A stretch of 64,000 nt of DNA, taken from NCBI GenBank assembly GCA_951813015.1, contig CATOTG010000007.1, positions 186,001-250,000 of the forward strand, given 5' to 3'. Shown here piece after piece: positions 17,586 through 26,837 of the stretch. Both the position numbers and the translations under genes were made by a program. The stretch comes from an uncultured Thermoanaerobaculia bacterium (GTDB taxonomy: Bacteria > Acidobacteriota > Thermoanaerobaculia > Multivoradales > Multivoraceae). Within the stretch, counting starts at the first letter, position 1, and each line of letters starts with the position of its first letter. The notes beneath the pieces were generated by a model. That model saw only the letters and a list, made by a program, of their open reading frames with translations, ran no database searches and was not told the origin of the DNA.

Positions 17586-19028
17586 ATGAACCTGCGCGCC
17601 GTTGCCGGGCTGGTCGGGCGGCTCCTGTTGCTGCTGGCCGGCGCCCAGTTGATCCCCTTCGCGTTCGCGCTCTGGCACGGCGAGGAGCGGCCAGCCGGGG
17701 CGCTTGCCGGCTCGCTGCTGGTTTGCGCCGCGGCCGGCGTCGCCGCTCACTGGTGGGGCAGACCACACGAGAAGATCTACCGGCGCGAAGCGATCCTCGT
17801 CGTCGTCGGCGCCTACATCCTGGCGTCCTTCTTCGGCGCGCTTCCCTACCTGCTCAGCGGCGAGATCACGGATCCGATCGCGGCCCTGTTCGAGTCCGCC
17901 TCGGGCTTCACCACGACGGGCGCCTCGATCCTGACCGACATCGAGCAACTGAGCGCGAGCATCCTGCTCTGGCGGAGCCTGACCCAGTGGCTGGGCGGAA
18001 TGGGGATTCTGCTCCTGTTCGTCGCCCTGTTCCCCAGCCTTGGGCCCGGCGCCCGCCTGCTCTACCGGCTGGAGGTGCCGGGGCCAACCCAGGACATCAT
18101 GCAGCCCCAGGTTCAGAAGACGGCGACCGTCCTCTGGCAGATCTACGTCGGCCTGACCATCGCGCTCATTCTCCTGCTGCTGGCGGGCGGCGCGAGCCAG
18201 TACGAGGCCTTCTGCTACGCCTTCACGACCGTGTCGATCGGCGGCTTCGCGCCCCTGAACGCGAGCGTCGCCGCGCTCGACTCCGCCTTCATCGAGTGGA
18301 CAATCGTCGTTTTCATGCTGGTCGCCGGCATCAACTTCTCCCTGATCTTCGCGGTACGTTCACGGCCCAGCCAGCTCTACCGGGACACCGAGTTTCGCGC
18401 CTACGCATCGATCGCCGCGGTGCTCGTCGCCCTGGTCACTGTCGATCGCTGGCGCAGCACCGACCTGCCCTTCCTCGAGGCCCTGCGCGAAGCCGCCTTC
18501 AACTCGGTGTCGCTGATGACGACGACCGGCTACACGACCCGTGACTACGACTCCTGGAGCGACACCTCCCGCACCCTGCTGCTGCTCGCCATGTTCGTCG
18601 GCGGCTGCGCCGGCTCGACCGCCGGCGGCGTCAAGGTCGGCCGCCTGGTCATGACGCTGAAGATGGCCCTGCGCGAGGTGCAGCTCCTGTTCAACCCGCG
18701 CCGCGTACTGGCGCTGAGGGTGGGCGACCGGACGATCAGCGACCAGGTGGCCCGCAGCCTTGGCGGCTTCATGACCCTGTTCGCCTTCCTGTGGCTTGGC
18801 GTCGCCGCCACCCTCGCCATCGCCGGCAACGACATGGTGACTTCCCTGTCGTCGTCGCTCGCTTGCCTCTCGAACGTCGGCCCGGCGATGGGAGCGGCCG
18901 GTCCGAGCCTGAACTACGCCTTCTTCGCCGGCTGGGAGAAGCTCCTGCTCGTCGTCCTCATGTGGCTGGGCCGACTTGAGATCGTGGCCGTCGCCGCGAT
19001 CCTGCTGCCCGTGTTCTGGCGCCGCTGA
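17586..19028 (+). CDS. trkH: TrkH/KtrB-family potassium uptake transporter, membrane subunit
   Basis: The 480-residue protein is almost entirely hydrophobic. The four selectivity-filter-like pore loops of the family are visible: SGFTTTGASIL, TTVSIGGFAPL, SLMTTTGYTT and SLACLSNVGPAMG. The intervening SLTQWLGGMGIL and FVGGCAGSTAGGVKVGR are also characteristic. It would form the K+ channel of a Trk/Ktr system in the inner membrane; no TrkA/KtrA partner is in the window. ATG 17586 removes an unlikely 14-residue hydrophilic extension from 17544. Confidence 0.93.
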   Translation: MNLRAVAGLVGRLLLLLAGAQLIPFAFALWHGEERPAGALAGSLLVCAAAGVAAHWWGRPHEKIYRREAILVVVGAYILASFFGALPYLLSGEITDPIAALFESASGFTTTGASILTDIEQLSASILLWRSLTQWLGGMGILLLFVALFPSLGPGARLLYRLEVPGPTQDIMQPQVQKTATVLWQIYVGLTIALILLLLAGGASQYEAFCYAFTTVSIGGFAPLNASVAALDSAFIEWTIVVFMLVAGINFSLIFAVRSRPSQLYRDTEFRAYASIAAVLVALVTVDRWRSTDLPFLEALREAAFNSVSLMTTTGYTTRDYDSWSDTSRTLLLLAMFVGGCAGSTAGGVKVGRLVMTLKMALREVQLLFNPRRVLALRVGDRTISDQVARSLGGFMTLFAFLWLGVAATLAIAGNDMVTSLSSSLACLSNVGPAMGAAGPSLNYAFFAGWEKLLLVVLMWLGRLEIVAVAAILLPVFWRR

Positions 19029-19158
19029 CCCTTCCTGCGCGGCCTCGGGGCGGCTTCTCCGAAGCGGGAACCATCCCCGTTCAGGCGCCGACGCCAACCG
19101 CGACTCTTCGGCGCAACGCAGGAGATGGCCCTCGCCGACACTTGAAGTCGGCGAACAG

Positions 19159-19749
19159 CTACTCAATGCGGCAGACTTCGCTGAACTCGGGCCGCGGCAG
19201 GCGCGGGAAGACGCCCTCGGGATCGCCGTAACCGATCGAACACAGGAAGTTGGAGCGCACCGAAGTGCCGGCGAAGAACGTCTCGTCGCACTTCGCGTTG
19301 TCGAACCCCGACATCGGCCCGCAATCGAGCCCCAGGGAGCGCGCGGCGAGCATGAAGTAGGCGCCCTGCAGGGTCGCGTTCCGGAAGGCCGTGACCTCGG
19401 CCAGCTCGGAGTCGCTCCGGTACATCTCCGCCATGCCCGGGTCATGGGCAAAGAGCACGTCCATCTTCTCGAAGAAAGCGAGGTCATGGCCCAGGATCGC
19501 CGTCGCGGGCGCCTGCCGGATCTTGTCCTGGTTGCCCGGCATGGCGATCGAAGCCAGCCGTTCCTTCGCTTCATCGCTCACTGCGAAAACGACCCGCTGC
19601 GGCCAGCAGTTCGCGCTGGTCGGGCCCCACTTCATCACGTCGTGAAGTTCCTGAAGCGTCTCTTCGGGCACCTCCCTCGGTAGCCAGCCGTTCTGGCTGC
19701 GAGCGTCTCGAAACAGGATGTTCAGGGCTTCGTCGGCAATCTTCGGCAT
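19159..19749 (-). CDS. Nitroreductase-family NAD(P)H/FMN oxidoreductase, RutE (malonic semialdehyde reductase)-like
   Basis: The 196-residue protein matches the RutE/HadB subgroup of nitroreductases: LFRDARSQNGWL at the start, MKWGPTSANCWPQR for FMN binding, AFRNATLQGAYFMLAARSLGLDCGPMSGFDNAKCDE, and SNFLCSIGYGDP near the end. RutE members reduce malonic semialdehyde in pyrimidine degradation, but the rest of a rut operon is absent, so a general reductase role is possible. ATG 19749 is preceded by GGAGGACTGCC; the in-frame start at 19782 adds only arginine-rich residues. Confidence 0.88.
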   Translation of the reverse strand: MPKIADEALNILFRDARSQNGWLPREVPEETLQELHDVMKWGPTSANCWPQRVVFAVSDEAKERLASIAMPGNQDKIRQAPATAILGHDLAFFEKMDVLFAHDPGMAEMYRSDSELAEVTAFRNATLQGAYFMLAARSLGLDCGPMSGFDNAKCDETFFAGTSVRSNFLCSIGYGDPEGVFPRLPRPEFSEVCRIE

Positions 19750-19925
19750 GGCAGTCCTCCGCCGGCGGATGTTAGCCCGCATGTTTCACCGGCCGCCCCG
19801 TTCAACGAGGGCGGCCGCGCCCTGACGCCTGATTCCGACCTGGCTCAGCTGCCTGTCGCTGACCGCCTTGCCGCCCGGCACGGAGTCTCCGTCTCCGTCA
19901 GGTCCGACGGCGGATCCCCGTGCTG

Positions 19926-21497
19926 TCAGTCGGTCGCCGAAGCGCGCCGGAACAGCGTGGCGACGTGGGCCTCGGGCAGCGGCCGGGTCGCAAGCGAAAC
20001 CGCCGCGGTGCAGCCCATCGCGAAGAGTCCCGCCAGCGCCGCGCAGGAGGTCGGGTTCGGAGACTCACCGTGGAGCCACGAGAACACCGGGTGCAGGAAG
20101 CTGCCCTCGAACCACGCCGGATCGATCACGCCGGTGTGCAGGATCAAGAAGGAGCTCAAGCCGACAATCAAGCCCGTGTAGGCGCCCGACCGGGTGACGC
20201 CGCTCCACAGCGCGCCGAGCACGAGCGGACCCGCGAAGGCCGCCATCATGCCGCCGTTGCCGGTCCAGACCAGGATGGCGATGTTCATGTCCATCAGCAT
20301 CCAGGCCATCGCCACGCAGACGACCATCACGCCCACGGTCGCCCAACGGCTGATGACCAGCACGCGGTGGTCGAGCTGCTCCTCGCTGAGGTGCGAATGG
20401 AAGCGAGGCGCGATCGTCCGGCGGTAGAGGTCGTTCGCGACGATCTGGGACGACGACACGACGAGCCCGTCCGCCGTCGACATGACCGCCGACAGGATGC
20501 CGACTCCGATCAGCGCCGCCAGCCAGGCGGGGAACAGCTCGATGAACAGCGCCGGCAGCGCCTCGTTCGGCGTCGACCCCTCCTGGTACAGGCGGCCGCC
20601 GAGCACCGCCCGGGCAAGCGCGCCGCCAAGCCCGAGCATGCCCAGAGTGACGCCGAAGACGGAAGCGAACCGCAGGAAAGTGAAGCGCGACTTGCCGGTC
20701 TTGAGCGCCCAGATCTTGTTGCCGATGTGCGGCAGCAGTCCGAGCGGGATGTGGGCCAGCAGCACCGCCATCTGCGACCACCAGGAGTGGTAGAGCGGCG
20801 TCGAGCGGTTGATCCAGCCGACCTGGTCCGGATCCTGTCCCCGGATACTGGAGATGACCGAGCTCAAGCCCCCGTCCAGACCGGCGCCGAAGACGAACAA
20901 CAGGACGACGAGCACACCGATCAGCAACATCAGGAAACCCTGCACACCGTCGGTGAGGATGTCCGCGTGGGCGCCGCCGAGGGACACGTAGACCATCAGC
21001 ACGACGGCAGTGATCCCGAGCGCCCAGGCCGGTGAAAGCCCAAGCATCGTCTCGAACATGACCAGGCCCGACAGGAGCTGGCCGGCAAGGTAGAAGAACA
21101 GGAGCAGGGAGGCCACGGTGACGATCACGCGGATGCCGTCCGACTGGTACCGGTCGCCCAGGAACTCCGGGATCGAACGCGAGCCGAACCTGTCGCCCGC
21201 GTTCGCGACCAGCCGCATGCAGATCAGCACGCCCAGATACACGCCCGCCGGGTAGAGCACCGCCGACAGCAGCGCCGCCGTCCCGTGCTCGTACGCGAGG
21301 CCCGGAAAGCCGAGGAACGTCGCCCCGCTCGCCGTCGTTGCGGCGAAGGCCAGGGCCAGGAAGAAGGGACCGTAGGCCGCCCGCGCGGTCGCGAAGTCGT
21401 CGGCGCCGTGAACCCGGCTCCGGCCGATCAGCCCGAACGCCAGCATGCCGCCCATGTAGACGGCCAGAAACAGCCAGGACCAGACGATCAAGCTCAT
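19926..21497 (-). CDS. Sodium:solute symporter (SSS family)
   Basis: The 523-residue protein has about 13 hydrophobic segments. Family features include AFAATTASGATFLGFPGLAYEHG in the first transmembrane region, RSIPEFLGDRYQS, VYVSLGGAHADILTDGVQG and the conserved sodium-site region GILSAVMSTADGLVVSSSQIVANDLYRR. It would import an unidentified solute with Na+. The gene is divergent from the dipeptidyl peptidase gene that starts at 21639, which makes uptake of peptidase products conceivable but unproven. Confidence 0.9.
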   Translation of the reverse strand: MSLIVWSWLFLAVYMGGMLAFGLIGRSRVHGADDFATARAAYGPFFLALAFAATTASGATFLGFPGLAYEHGTAALLSAVLYPAGVYLGVLICMRLVANAGDRFGSRSIPEFLGDRYQSDGIRVIVTVASLLLFFYLAGQLLSGLVMFETMLGLSPAWALGITAVVLMVYVSLGGAHADILTDGVQGFLMLLIGVLVVLLFVFGAGLDGGLSSVISSIRGQDPDQVGWINRSTPLYHSWWSQMAVLLAHIPLGLLPHIGNKIWALKTGKSRFTFLRFASVFGVTLGMLGLGGALARAVLGGRLYQEGSTPNEALPALFIELFPAWLAALIGVGILSAVMSTADGLVVSSSQIVANDLYRRTIAPRFHSHLSEEQLDHRVLVISRWATVGVMVVCVAMAWMLMDMNIAILVWTGNGGMMAAFAGPLVLGALWSGVTRSGAYTGLIVGLSSFLILHTGVIDPAWFEGSFLHPVFSWLHGESPNPTSCAALAGLFAMGCTAAVSLATRPLPEAHVATLFRRASATD

Positions 21498-21638
21498 GGC
21501 GGAACGGCGCTCACCGTATCACCCGCACCGCGGCGGAAACACGTCCTTCAGGCATCGCGGGAAGTACGACGCCATCGTCTCGGAGATTGCGGCGTGGACC
21601 GTCGCGCCGGCACTCCGGCCCTCCGTTACTGTTCCACC

Positions 21639-24122
21639 ATGCCGACGACCACACGCAAGCCGCACTTCCCGCATCTCCTTGCAGCCCTCATGGCTGTCCT
21701 TGCTCTCGCTCCGGCGGCAGCCCAGAAGGAGCCCCTGGAACTCCGCCACGTCTACGGGCCGGACGCGCTCGACTTCTCGCCGGAGCTTCCGCATGTCCGC
21801 TGGCTGCCGGGCGGCCGCGACTATCTGCAGGCCGAAGACAACGAGGACGGGCCCGGTCGGCTATGGCAGGTCGTTGACGCGGCGACCGGGGACGCGGCGC
21901 CGTTCTACGACCCCGAGCCGTTGGCCCGGGCTCTGCAAGAGCAACTGCGGCTGGACAGTGAGGACGCCGCGTCGACGGCGCGACCGTCGTCGCTCCGCCT
22001 TTCCCCGGCCACCGATCGGCTCCTGCTCCAGCTCGCATCGGACCTGTTCGTCTGGGACTTCGACGCCGAGACGCTGACGCGGCTCACCCACGGTCCCGAG
22101 GACGAGGAACTGGCCCGCTTCTCGCCGGACGGTCGCAGCCTCGCCTTCGTGCGCGACGCGGACCTGTACGTGGTCGGCGCTGGTGGCAGCGAAGTCCGGC
22201 TGACCACGGACGGGGGCGAGAACACGCTGAACGGCAAGCTCGACTGGGTCTACCAGGAGGAGATCTACGGCCGCGGCAACTACCAGGCCCACTGGTGGAG
22301 TCCGGACAGCCGCCTGATCGCGTTCCTGCAGACCGACGAGCGGGACGTGCCCCGCTTCACGGTCGTTGATCACGTGCCCTACCGGCCGCCGCTCGAGGTC
22401 TACCCCTATCCGAAGGCCGGCGACCCGAATCCCCGCGTCCGGCTCGGCGTCGCCTCGGCGGCCGGCGGCGACATCACCTGGATCGACCCGGGCATCTACG
22501 GTCACGCGGAGATCCTGTTCGTGAACGTCGCGTTCTCGCCCGACGGCGACCTCTGGTACCAGGTCCAGGACCGCCGACAGACCTTCCTCGACCTGCACCG
22601 GGCCGATCCGGACACCGGCAAGTCGGAGCGGGTCCTGCGCGAAGAATCCCACGCCTGGGTGAACCAGCTCGGGCCGCCGCACTTTCTGAGGGGGAACAGC
22701 CTGGAAGGAAACAGCCTGGAAGGAAACAGCCTGAAGGGGAACAGCCTGAAGGGGAACAGCCTGGAGGGGAACGGCCTGAAGGGGAACGGCCTGAAGGGGA
22801 ACGGCATCGAGGGGAACGGCCTGAAGGGGAACAGCCTGAAGGGGGACAGCCTGAAGGGGAACGGCCTGAAGGGGAACGGCCTGAAGGGGGACAGCCTCGA
22901 AGGGGACAGCCTCGAAGGGAACAGCCTCGAAGGAAACGGCCTGGAAGACGGCGGCTTCCTCTGGCTCAGTGAGCGGACCGGCTTCCAGCACCTCTACCAC
23001 TACGACCAGGACGGAAAGCTGGTCGGGGCACTGACCGAAGGACGCTGGGAGGTCCGGTCGCTCAACGCCGTCGACGAGGAGGCCGGCGCGGCCTATGTCT
23101 CCGGCGCCTACCGCTCGGCAATCGGCGCCGACGTGCTCCGGGTCGCTCTCGACGGCTCAGGCGTCACCCTGCTCACCGGGGAACCCGGCAGCCACCGCGG
23201 CAGCTTCCCGGAGGACGGCCCGATCGCGCACTGGATCGCCACGTCGAGCGATCTCCACACACCGACGACCATGACCCTGCGCCGCGCCGACGACGGTGCG
23301 ACCATGCGGGACCTCGGCGGCGGCGACGTCCCGGACCTCGAGCGGTTCGACATCTCGCCGCCGGAACTGCTCCGGATCACCACCAGCGACGGCGTCGACC
23401 TGGAAGCGATGCTCATCCGCCCGCATGGCTTCGACCCCGAGCGCATCTACCCCGCCTGGGTTCACGTCTACGGCGGCCCCCACGCCCAGCAGGTCCGGAA
23501 CGGCTGGCAGGGTTCTCGCGGCATGTGGTTCCAGTACCTCGCGCAGCAAGGCATCGTCGTCCTGGTCGTCGACAACCGGATCGCTTCAGGCAAGGGAGTC
23601 GAATCGACCTGGCCGGTCTACCGGAACTTCGGCAAGCAGGAACTCGTCGACCTGGTCGAAGCCGTCGACTGGCTCGGCGCCAAACCCTGGGTCGACAAGG
23701 AGCGGATCGGCCTCGACGGCTGGAGTTTCGGCGGCTACATGACGCTCTACGCGCTGACTCGTTCCGACCGCTTCCGGGCCGGCATCGCCGGCGGCAGCGT
23801 CGTCGACTGGCGCGCCTACGACTCGATCTACACCGAGCGCTACATGTCGACGCCCGACGACAACCCTGACGGCTACAAGGCCTCCTCAGTTCGCGAACGG
23901 GCGGCCGACCTCCACGGCGACCTGCTGCTCATCCACGGCACGATGGACGACAACGTCCACATGCAGAACACGCTGCAGATCGCCTGGGACCTGCAGAAGG
24001 CCGGCAAGCCGTTCGAGATGATGCTCTACCCGAAGTCCCGGCACGGCATCTCGGACCCCGACCTCTCGCTCCACCTGCGCGAGACGATGGCGCGCTTCAT
24101 TCTGAAGACGATAGAACCATAG
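21639..24122 (+). CDS. S9B-family prolyl dipeptidyl peptidase (DPP4-like), with an internal repeat array
   Basis: An N-terminal signal peptide (ALAPAAAQ) precedes a DPP4-type beta-propeller (FSPDGRSLAFVRDADLYVV, GKLDWVYQEEIYGRGNYQAHWWSPDS) and a C-terminal alpha/beta-hydrolase domain. The triad is Ser in GWSFGGYM (about residue 696), Asp in HGTMDDNVH (about 769) and His in SRHGI (about 801). The EE pair in YQEEIYGRG, which anchors substrate N-termini in DPP4, is present. It should release N-terminal dipeptides in the periplasm. Residues about 352-436 are a run of 17 five-residue units inserted in a propeller loop between HAWVNQLGPPHFLR and GGFLWLSERTGFQHLY. Confidence 0.92.
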   Translation: MPTTTRKPHFPHLLAALMAVLALAPAAAQKEPLELRHVYGPDALDFSPELPHVRWLPGGRDYLQAEDNEDGPGRLWQVVDAATGDAAPFYDPEPLARALQEQLRLDSEDAASTARPSSLRLSPATDRLLLQLASDLFVWDFDAETLTRLTHGPEDEELARFSPDGRSLAFVRDADLYVVGAGGSEVRLTTDGGENTLNGKLDWVYQEEIYGRGNYQAHWWSPDSRLIAFLQTDERDVPRFTVVDHVPYRPPLEVYPYPKAGDPNPRVRLGVASAAGGDITWIDPGIYGHAEILFVNVAFSPDGDLWYQVQDRRQTFLDLHRADPDTGKSERVLREESHAWVNQLGPPHFLRGNSLEGNSLEGNSLKGNSLKGNSLEGNGLKGNGLKGNGIEGNGLKGNSLKGDSLKGNGLKGNGLKGDSLEGDSLEGNSLEGNGLEDGGFLWLSERTGFQHLYHYDQDGKLVGALTEGRWEVRSLNAVDEEAGAAYVSGAYRSAIGADVLRVALDGSGVTLLTGEPGSHRGSFPEDGPIAHWIATSSDLHTPTTMTLRRADDGATMRDLGGGDVPDLERFDISPPELLRITTSDGVDLEAMLIRPHGFDPERIYPAWVHVYGGPHAQQVRNGWQGSRGMWFQYLAQQGIVVLVVDNRIASGKGVESTWPVYRNFGKQELVDLVEAVDWLGAKPWVDKERIGLDGWSFGGYMTLYALTRSDRFRAGIAGGSVVDWRAYDSIYTERYMSTPDDNPDGYKASSVRERAADLHGDLLLIHGTMDDNVHMQNTLQIAWDLQKAGKPFEMMLYPKSRHGISDPDLSLHLRETMARFILKTIEP
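22692..22946 (+). repeat. In-frame 15-bp tandem array (17 units) in the DPP4 gene
   Basis: Seventeen consecutive 15-bp units of consensus GGGAACAGCCTGAAG encode variants of G-N/D-S/G-L-K/E (once with Ile). Units differ by single substitutions, with local homogenised blocks (for example adjacent SLK or GLK units), as expected for slippage or unequal exchange. The array length is a multiple of three and the flanking protein sequence is continuous family sequence. The pattern is not the A(D/N)LXX of pentapeptide-repeat proteins, because Asn is two positions before Leu. Confidence 0.95.
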
Positions 24123-24137
24123 GAACGGGCGCGACAG

Positions 24138-24262
24138 AAACCGGGTGCGCCGGCGTGCCATCCGTGCGCCCAATGACGGGCGCACGGACTGGTTCACGGT
24201 GGCGCGGATCGCGCCGCCGGGTTCCCGCCGGCACCCGGCGCGAGGCGTCGAAATCCGAACCT
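24138..24262 (+). repeat. REP-like hairpin repeat (intergenic copy); rest of the 24123-24438 gap
   Basis: The copy contains an inverted repeat in TCCGTGCGCCC/GGGCGCACGGA, then ACTGGTTC, then a second GC-rich arm and GCCGGCACCCGGCG. Near-identical blocks in reverse orientation are at 25224-25304 and 45403-45535, and a diverged copy is at 61846-61950. It follows the DPP4 stop by 15 bp. The remaining 24263-24438 shows on the minus strand a short open stretch (LPRDLSKEALGQVLEGRVV) but no convincing start, so I do not call a gene there. Confidence 0.8.
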
Positions 24263-24438
24263 TGCGGCGGCGATTTCGGGCACGGTGTTCGCGGTGATCA
24301 GCAGGGACAACTCGCCCTTCGAGGACCTGGCCCAGGGCTTCCTTGGAGAGGTCGCGGGGGAGCGGCTTGGGCGCAGGCCTGGCGTCGCCATCTTCCGCAC
24401 CGGCTTCCGCCGCCTTCTGCGCCTTGCTTCTGCCGCGC

Positions 24439-24966
24439 TCAGCTTCGCCAGGCGCGCACGCTCAGAGCCAAGGTCGCGATCGTGCCCCAGGAAAGACCGA
24501 CGACCACGCCGGCATCGAGGATTCCCCGCCAAGGCTGGTCCAGCCGGTGGACGAGGACGATCAGGACCAGGATGCCGAGCGTGCCGAAGTAGACGCCCAG
24601 GCGCTCGCGCCTCGTGCCCTCGAAGTACCCGGCCGCGAACAACGGCGCGAGCACCACCCGGAGCAGCGTCGGCTGGCTGCGCACCATCATCGCCCGCTCC
24701 GCCACCCGCGGCGAGAAACGCAACTGGAACCCGCGCAGCCCTTCCGACCAGGCCATGAACGGAATGATCAGGAGAAGGGCCGCCCAGTGGTACCAGGCGA
24801 ACGGTTGGTCGAAGGCCGCGATCGAGATTCTGGCGAGCCGGTAGACCGCCCACACGAGCAGAGCGACGACCCCGCCCACGGCCCAGAAGGCGCCTGCCGT
24901 CGCCGCGGCGCGGCCCGCGAATCCGCTGCCCGGGTCCGTCACCCGGTCTGCCTTGCCGGACGGCAT
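24439..24966 (-). CDS. Conserved hypothetical membrane protein
   Basis: The product of about 175 residues has four or five hydrophobic segments (GAFWAVGGVVALLVWAVY, WYHWAALLLIIPFMAW, LLRVVLAPLFAAGYF, LGILVLIVLVHRL, ILDAGVVVGLSWGTIATLAL). The motif EGLRGFQLRFSPRVAERA followed by FEGTRRERL and QPWRGILDAGVVVGLSWG fits an uncharacterised conserved inner-membrane family. No function is known to me. ATG 24966 is chosen; 25005 is an in-frame alternative. Confidence 0.65.
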   Translation of the reverse strand: MPSGKADRVTDPGSGFAGRAAATAGAFWAVGGVVALLVWAVYRLARISIAAFDQPFAWYHWAALLLIIPFMAWSEGLRGFQLRFSPRVAERAMMVRSQPTLLRVVLAPLFAAGYFEGTRRERLGVYFGTLGILVLIVLVHRLDQPWRGILDAGVVVGLSWGTIATLALSVRAWRS

Positions 24967-25111
24967 GGGGGGAATCCGCGTGGAGGGCGAGGACCCATTC
25001 TGCATTCTGCCGAGTTTCGCGCTCCGCTCGAGGCCGTGCCCGATTTCATCCGGAAACCGCGAGGCCGCTGTCCGGGGCCGACACCCGGTCCGCTTTCAGG
25101 TCGGCGGGCCT

Positions 25112-25360
25112 AGCAGCCCGTGGCAGAAGTCCGTGTCGCACCGAGAGTGGCCAGGCGCCCGCCCGGCAAGGCGCGACGAGGGAGCATATCGGGCCGCCCG
25201 CAATCCCGGGAACAAGGGCGACCGAGGAGCAACCCGGGTGGCGCGGTTCCGCGCCACCCGCGAACCAGTCCGTGCGCCCGTCATCGGGCGCACGGATGGC
25301 ACGATGCCGGGCGGGATGCATGGCCGCTCGAATGCAGCGCGACTTCTGCCACGGGCTGCT
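25112..25360 (+). mobile_element. Palindromic (MITE-like) element, copy 2, with a nested REP-like repeat
   Basis: Perfect 20-bp terminal inverted repeats (AGCAGCCCGTGGCAGAAGTC at 25112-25131 and its complement at 25341-25360) bound the element. Outside the shared ends, the blocks after the left end (CGTGTCGCACCGAGAGTGGCCAGG) and before the right end (GATGCCGGGCGGGATGCATG) match copy 1 at 181-338. The middle is about 90 bp longer because of a REP-like insert at 25224-25304. CTAGC occurs on both sides (25110-25114 and 25362-25366) and may be a target duplication. The right end stops 8 bp from the stop codon of the next gene. No transposase is encoded. Confidence 0.8.
25224..25304 (-). repeat. 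REP-like repeat nested in palindromic element copy 2
   Basis: This core copy, in reverse orientation to the one at 24138, contains the hairpin TCCGTGCGCCCG/CGGGCGCACGGA with a short loop and a second hairpin GGGTGGCGCG/CGCGCCACCC. It is absent from copy 1 of the host element, so it inserted after that element family arose or was lost from copy 1. Confidence 0.8.
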
Positions 25361-25367
25361 GCTAGCT

Positions 25368-26681
25368 TCAGTCATCCGAGGCCAGATCCCGCCGGCCCTG
25401 GTCGCTGGCCAGGGCGGCGTGGTTCAGGATGTTCCTCGCCATCGACGAGGGTTGGCGCCCGGCATTCTCCCGGTAGATCGCTGCGCGCGTCTCGTGCACC
25501 GCGGCGCTCTCGGGCGCCGCATGCCGGGCCGCCTCGATCAGGTGGCACGCCACCGCGTGCCGCCCGGCCGCCGACGAAGCGCGCGCCCGTTCGATCACCC
25601 TCTCGACGCCGCCCGCCAGTTCGACCCAGGCTTCGGCCTGCTCCCTCTTCGCCGCCGGCACGACGCTGTCGAACTCGCCGTCCCACCAGCCGCCGTAGCG
25701 TCGCCAGACCATCCGCACGAGGAAGCTCGGATCGTCGTAGACCGGCTGCAGGTACGGCTCGTCCGCGAGGTCGGCCGGCGGCGTGACCGCCTGGACCACC
25801 TGGTCGAGGCTCAACCCGCGATTCATCGCGGCCACGCTCTGCTCCTCGATCGACCGCATGTAACGGGCCGTGCCCTGAAGCGCCCGGCGCACGCGGTCGG
25901 CGCCGAGGATCGGCAGGCCGTGCCCGGGCAGCAGGATCTCGGCCCCCAGGGGCAGCATGCGCTCCAGGCTGTCCGCCCAGTCGCCGACGTAGCGCTGCAC
26001 CTTCTGCGGATTGCCCGCGTTGGGGACCGCCCAGATGAACAGGTCGCCCGTGTGGAGAATCCGGCGCTCCGGAATCCAGGTCCAGGTCACGTCGTCCGTC
26101 TCGCCCCGGCCGTGGGTCAGTTCGAAGGTCAGATCGCCTCGACAAAAGGTCAGGTTCCGGCGGTAGAGAACGTCCGGATACCGGTAGCTCTCGGGCCAGC
26201 GGTAGTGCGGCGCGTCGATTGCGAACTGCCGGCGGTTGATCGCCGTGTTCCAGCCAAGGGTCGCCTGGTAGCGGTCGAAGTGATCCGGCACCCGTTCGTG
26301 CGCGTAGACCGTTGGCCGCGGCCAGCCCCGCTTCTCTGCCTCCATGTCGAAGGCGGTGACCGAGAACACATGGTCCACGTGGTGGTGCGAGTAGATCGCC
26401 GCGGCCACCGGCGTATCGGGCCACTCCCGCCTGACCTCCTCGAAGCAGCGCTTCACGTCGAGCAGGTGGCCGGCGTCGAGCATCACCAGACCGTCGCCGC
26501 TGTCGACGACGTAGAAGCCCGCGATGCCCTTGAAGCCGAGCAGACCGTCCGTGAGCCGGCAGGCGCCGGGGTAGTACCGGTGCACCGGGTGGTGCTCGAA
26601 CCGGAGGTCCAGCTCGCCTCGCCACGCCTGTTCGGCCAGATCGAGAAGGTTCGGTGCAGGCTCGTCAGGCACGTCAGGCAT
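25368..26681 (-). CDS. Metallo-beta-lactamase-fold hydrolase, alkyl-sulfatase-like
   Basis: The 437-residue protein has a metallo-beta-lactamase domain with the zinc motif SHHHVDH (H-x-H-x-D-H), further ligands in HGRGETDD, HTGDLFIW and LPGHGLPI, followed by a C-terminal helical region (AAKREQAEAWVELAGGVERV) like the dimerisation domain of alkyl sulfatases (BDS1/SdsA1 group). These enzymes hydrolyse sulfate esters using two zinc ions. No signal peptide is seen from ATG 26681, so it may be cytoplasmic. The palindromic element lies 8 bp beyond its stop. Confidence 0.8.
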   Translation of the reverse strand: MPDVPDEPAPNLLDLAEQAWRGELDLRFEHHPVHRYYPGACRLTDGLLGFKGIAGFYVVDSGDGLVMLDAGHLLDVKRCFEEVRREWPDTPVAAAIYSHHHVDHVFSVTAFDMEAEKRGWPRPTVYAHERVPDHFDRYQATLGWNTAINRRQFAIDAPHYRWPESYRYPDVLYRRNLTFCRGDLTFELTHGRGETDDVTWTWIPERRILHTGDLFIWAVPNAGNPQKVQRYVGDWADSLERMLPLGAEILLPGHGLPILGADRVRRALQGTARYMRSIEEQSVAAMNRGLSLDQVVQAVTPPADLADEPYLQPVYDDPSFLVRMVWRRYGGWWDGEFDSVVPAAKREQAEAWVELAGGVERVIERARASSAAGRHAVACHLIEAARHAAPESAAVHETRAAIYRENAGRQPSSMARNILNHAALASDQGRRDLASDD

Positions 26682-26837
26682 GGAGGCGGACGTTACCCCA
26701 GCAACGCGGCGGACCCAGGCATGGCGACCATGCATCGCCGTGGCAAAGTGGGCGAACAGGCTCTTGGGGTGGTCGAGCCCGAAGGGGACGGCCACAACGA
26801 TCATGATAATCTGCAACCACATCGGGCTCTGAGCGAG

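Noticed and set aside
22692-22946. The 15-bp array as a CRISPR or pentapeptide-repeat domain
   Set aside because: There are no spacers, so it is not CRISPR; the five-residue unit lacks the A(D/N)LXX register needed for a pentapeptide helix.
24263-24438. A minus-strand coding stretch (LPRDLSKEALGQVLEGRVV) after the membrane-protein gene
   Set aside because: There is no plausible start codon or ribosome-binding site, and it overlaps the end of the membrane-protein gene in another frame; left as unassigned.
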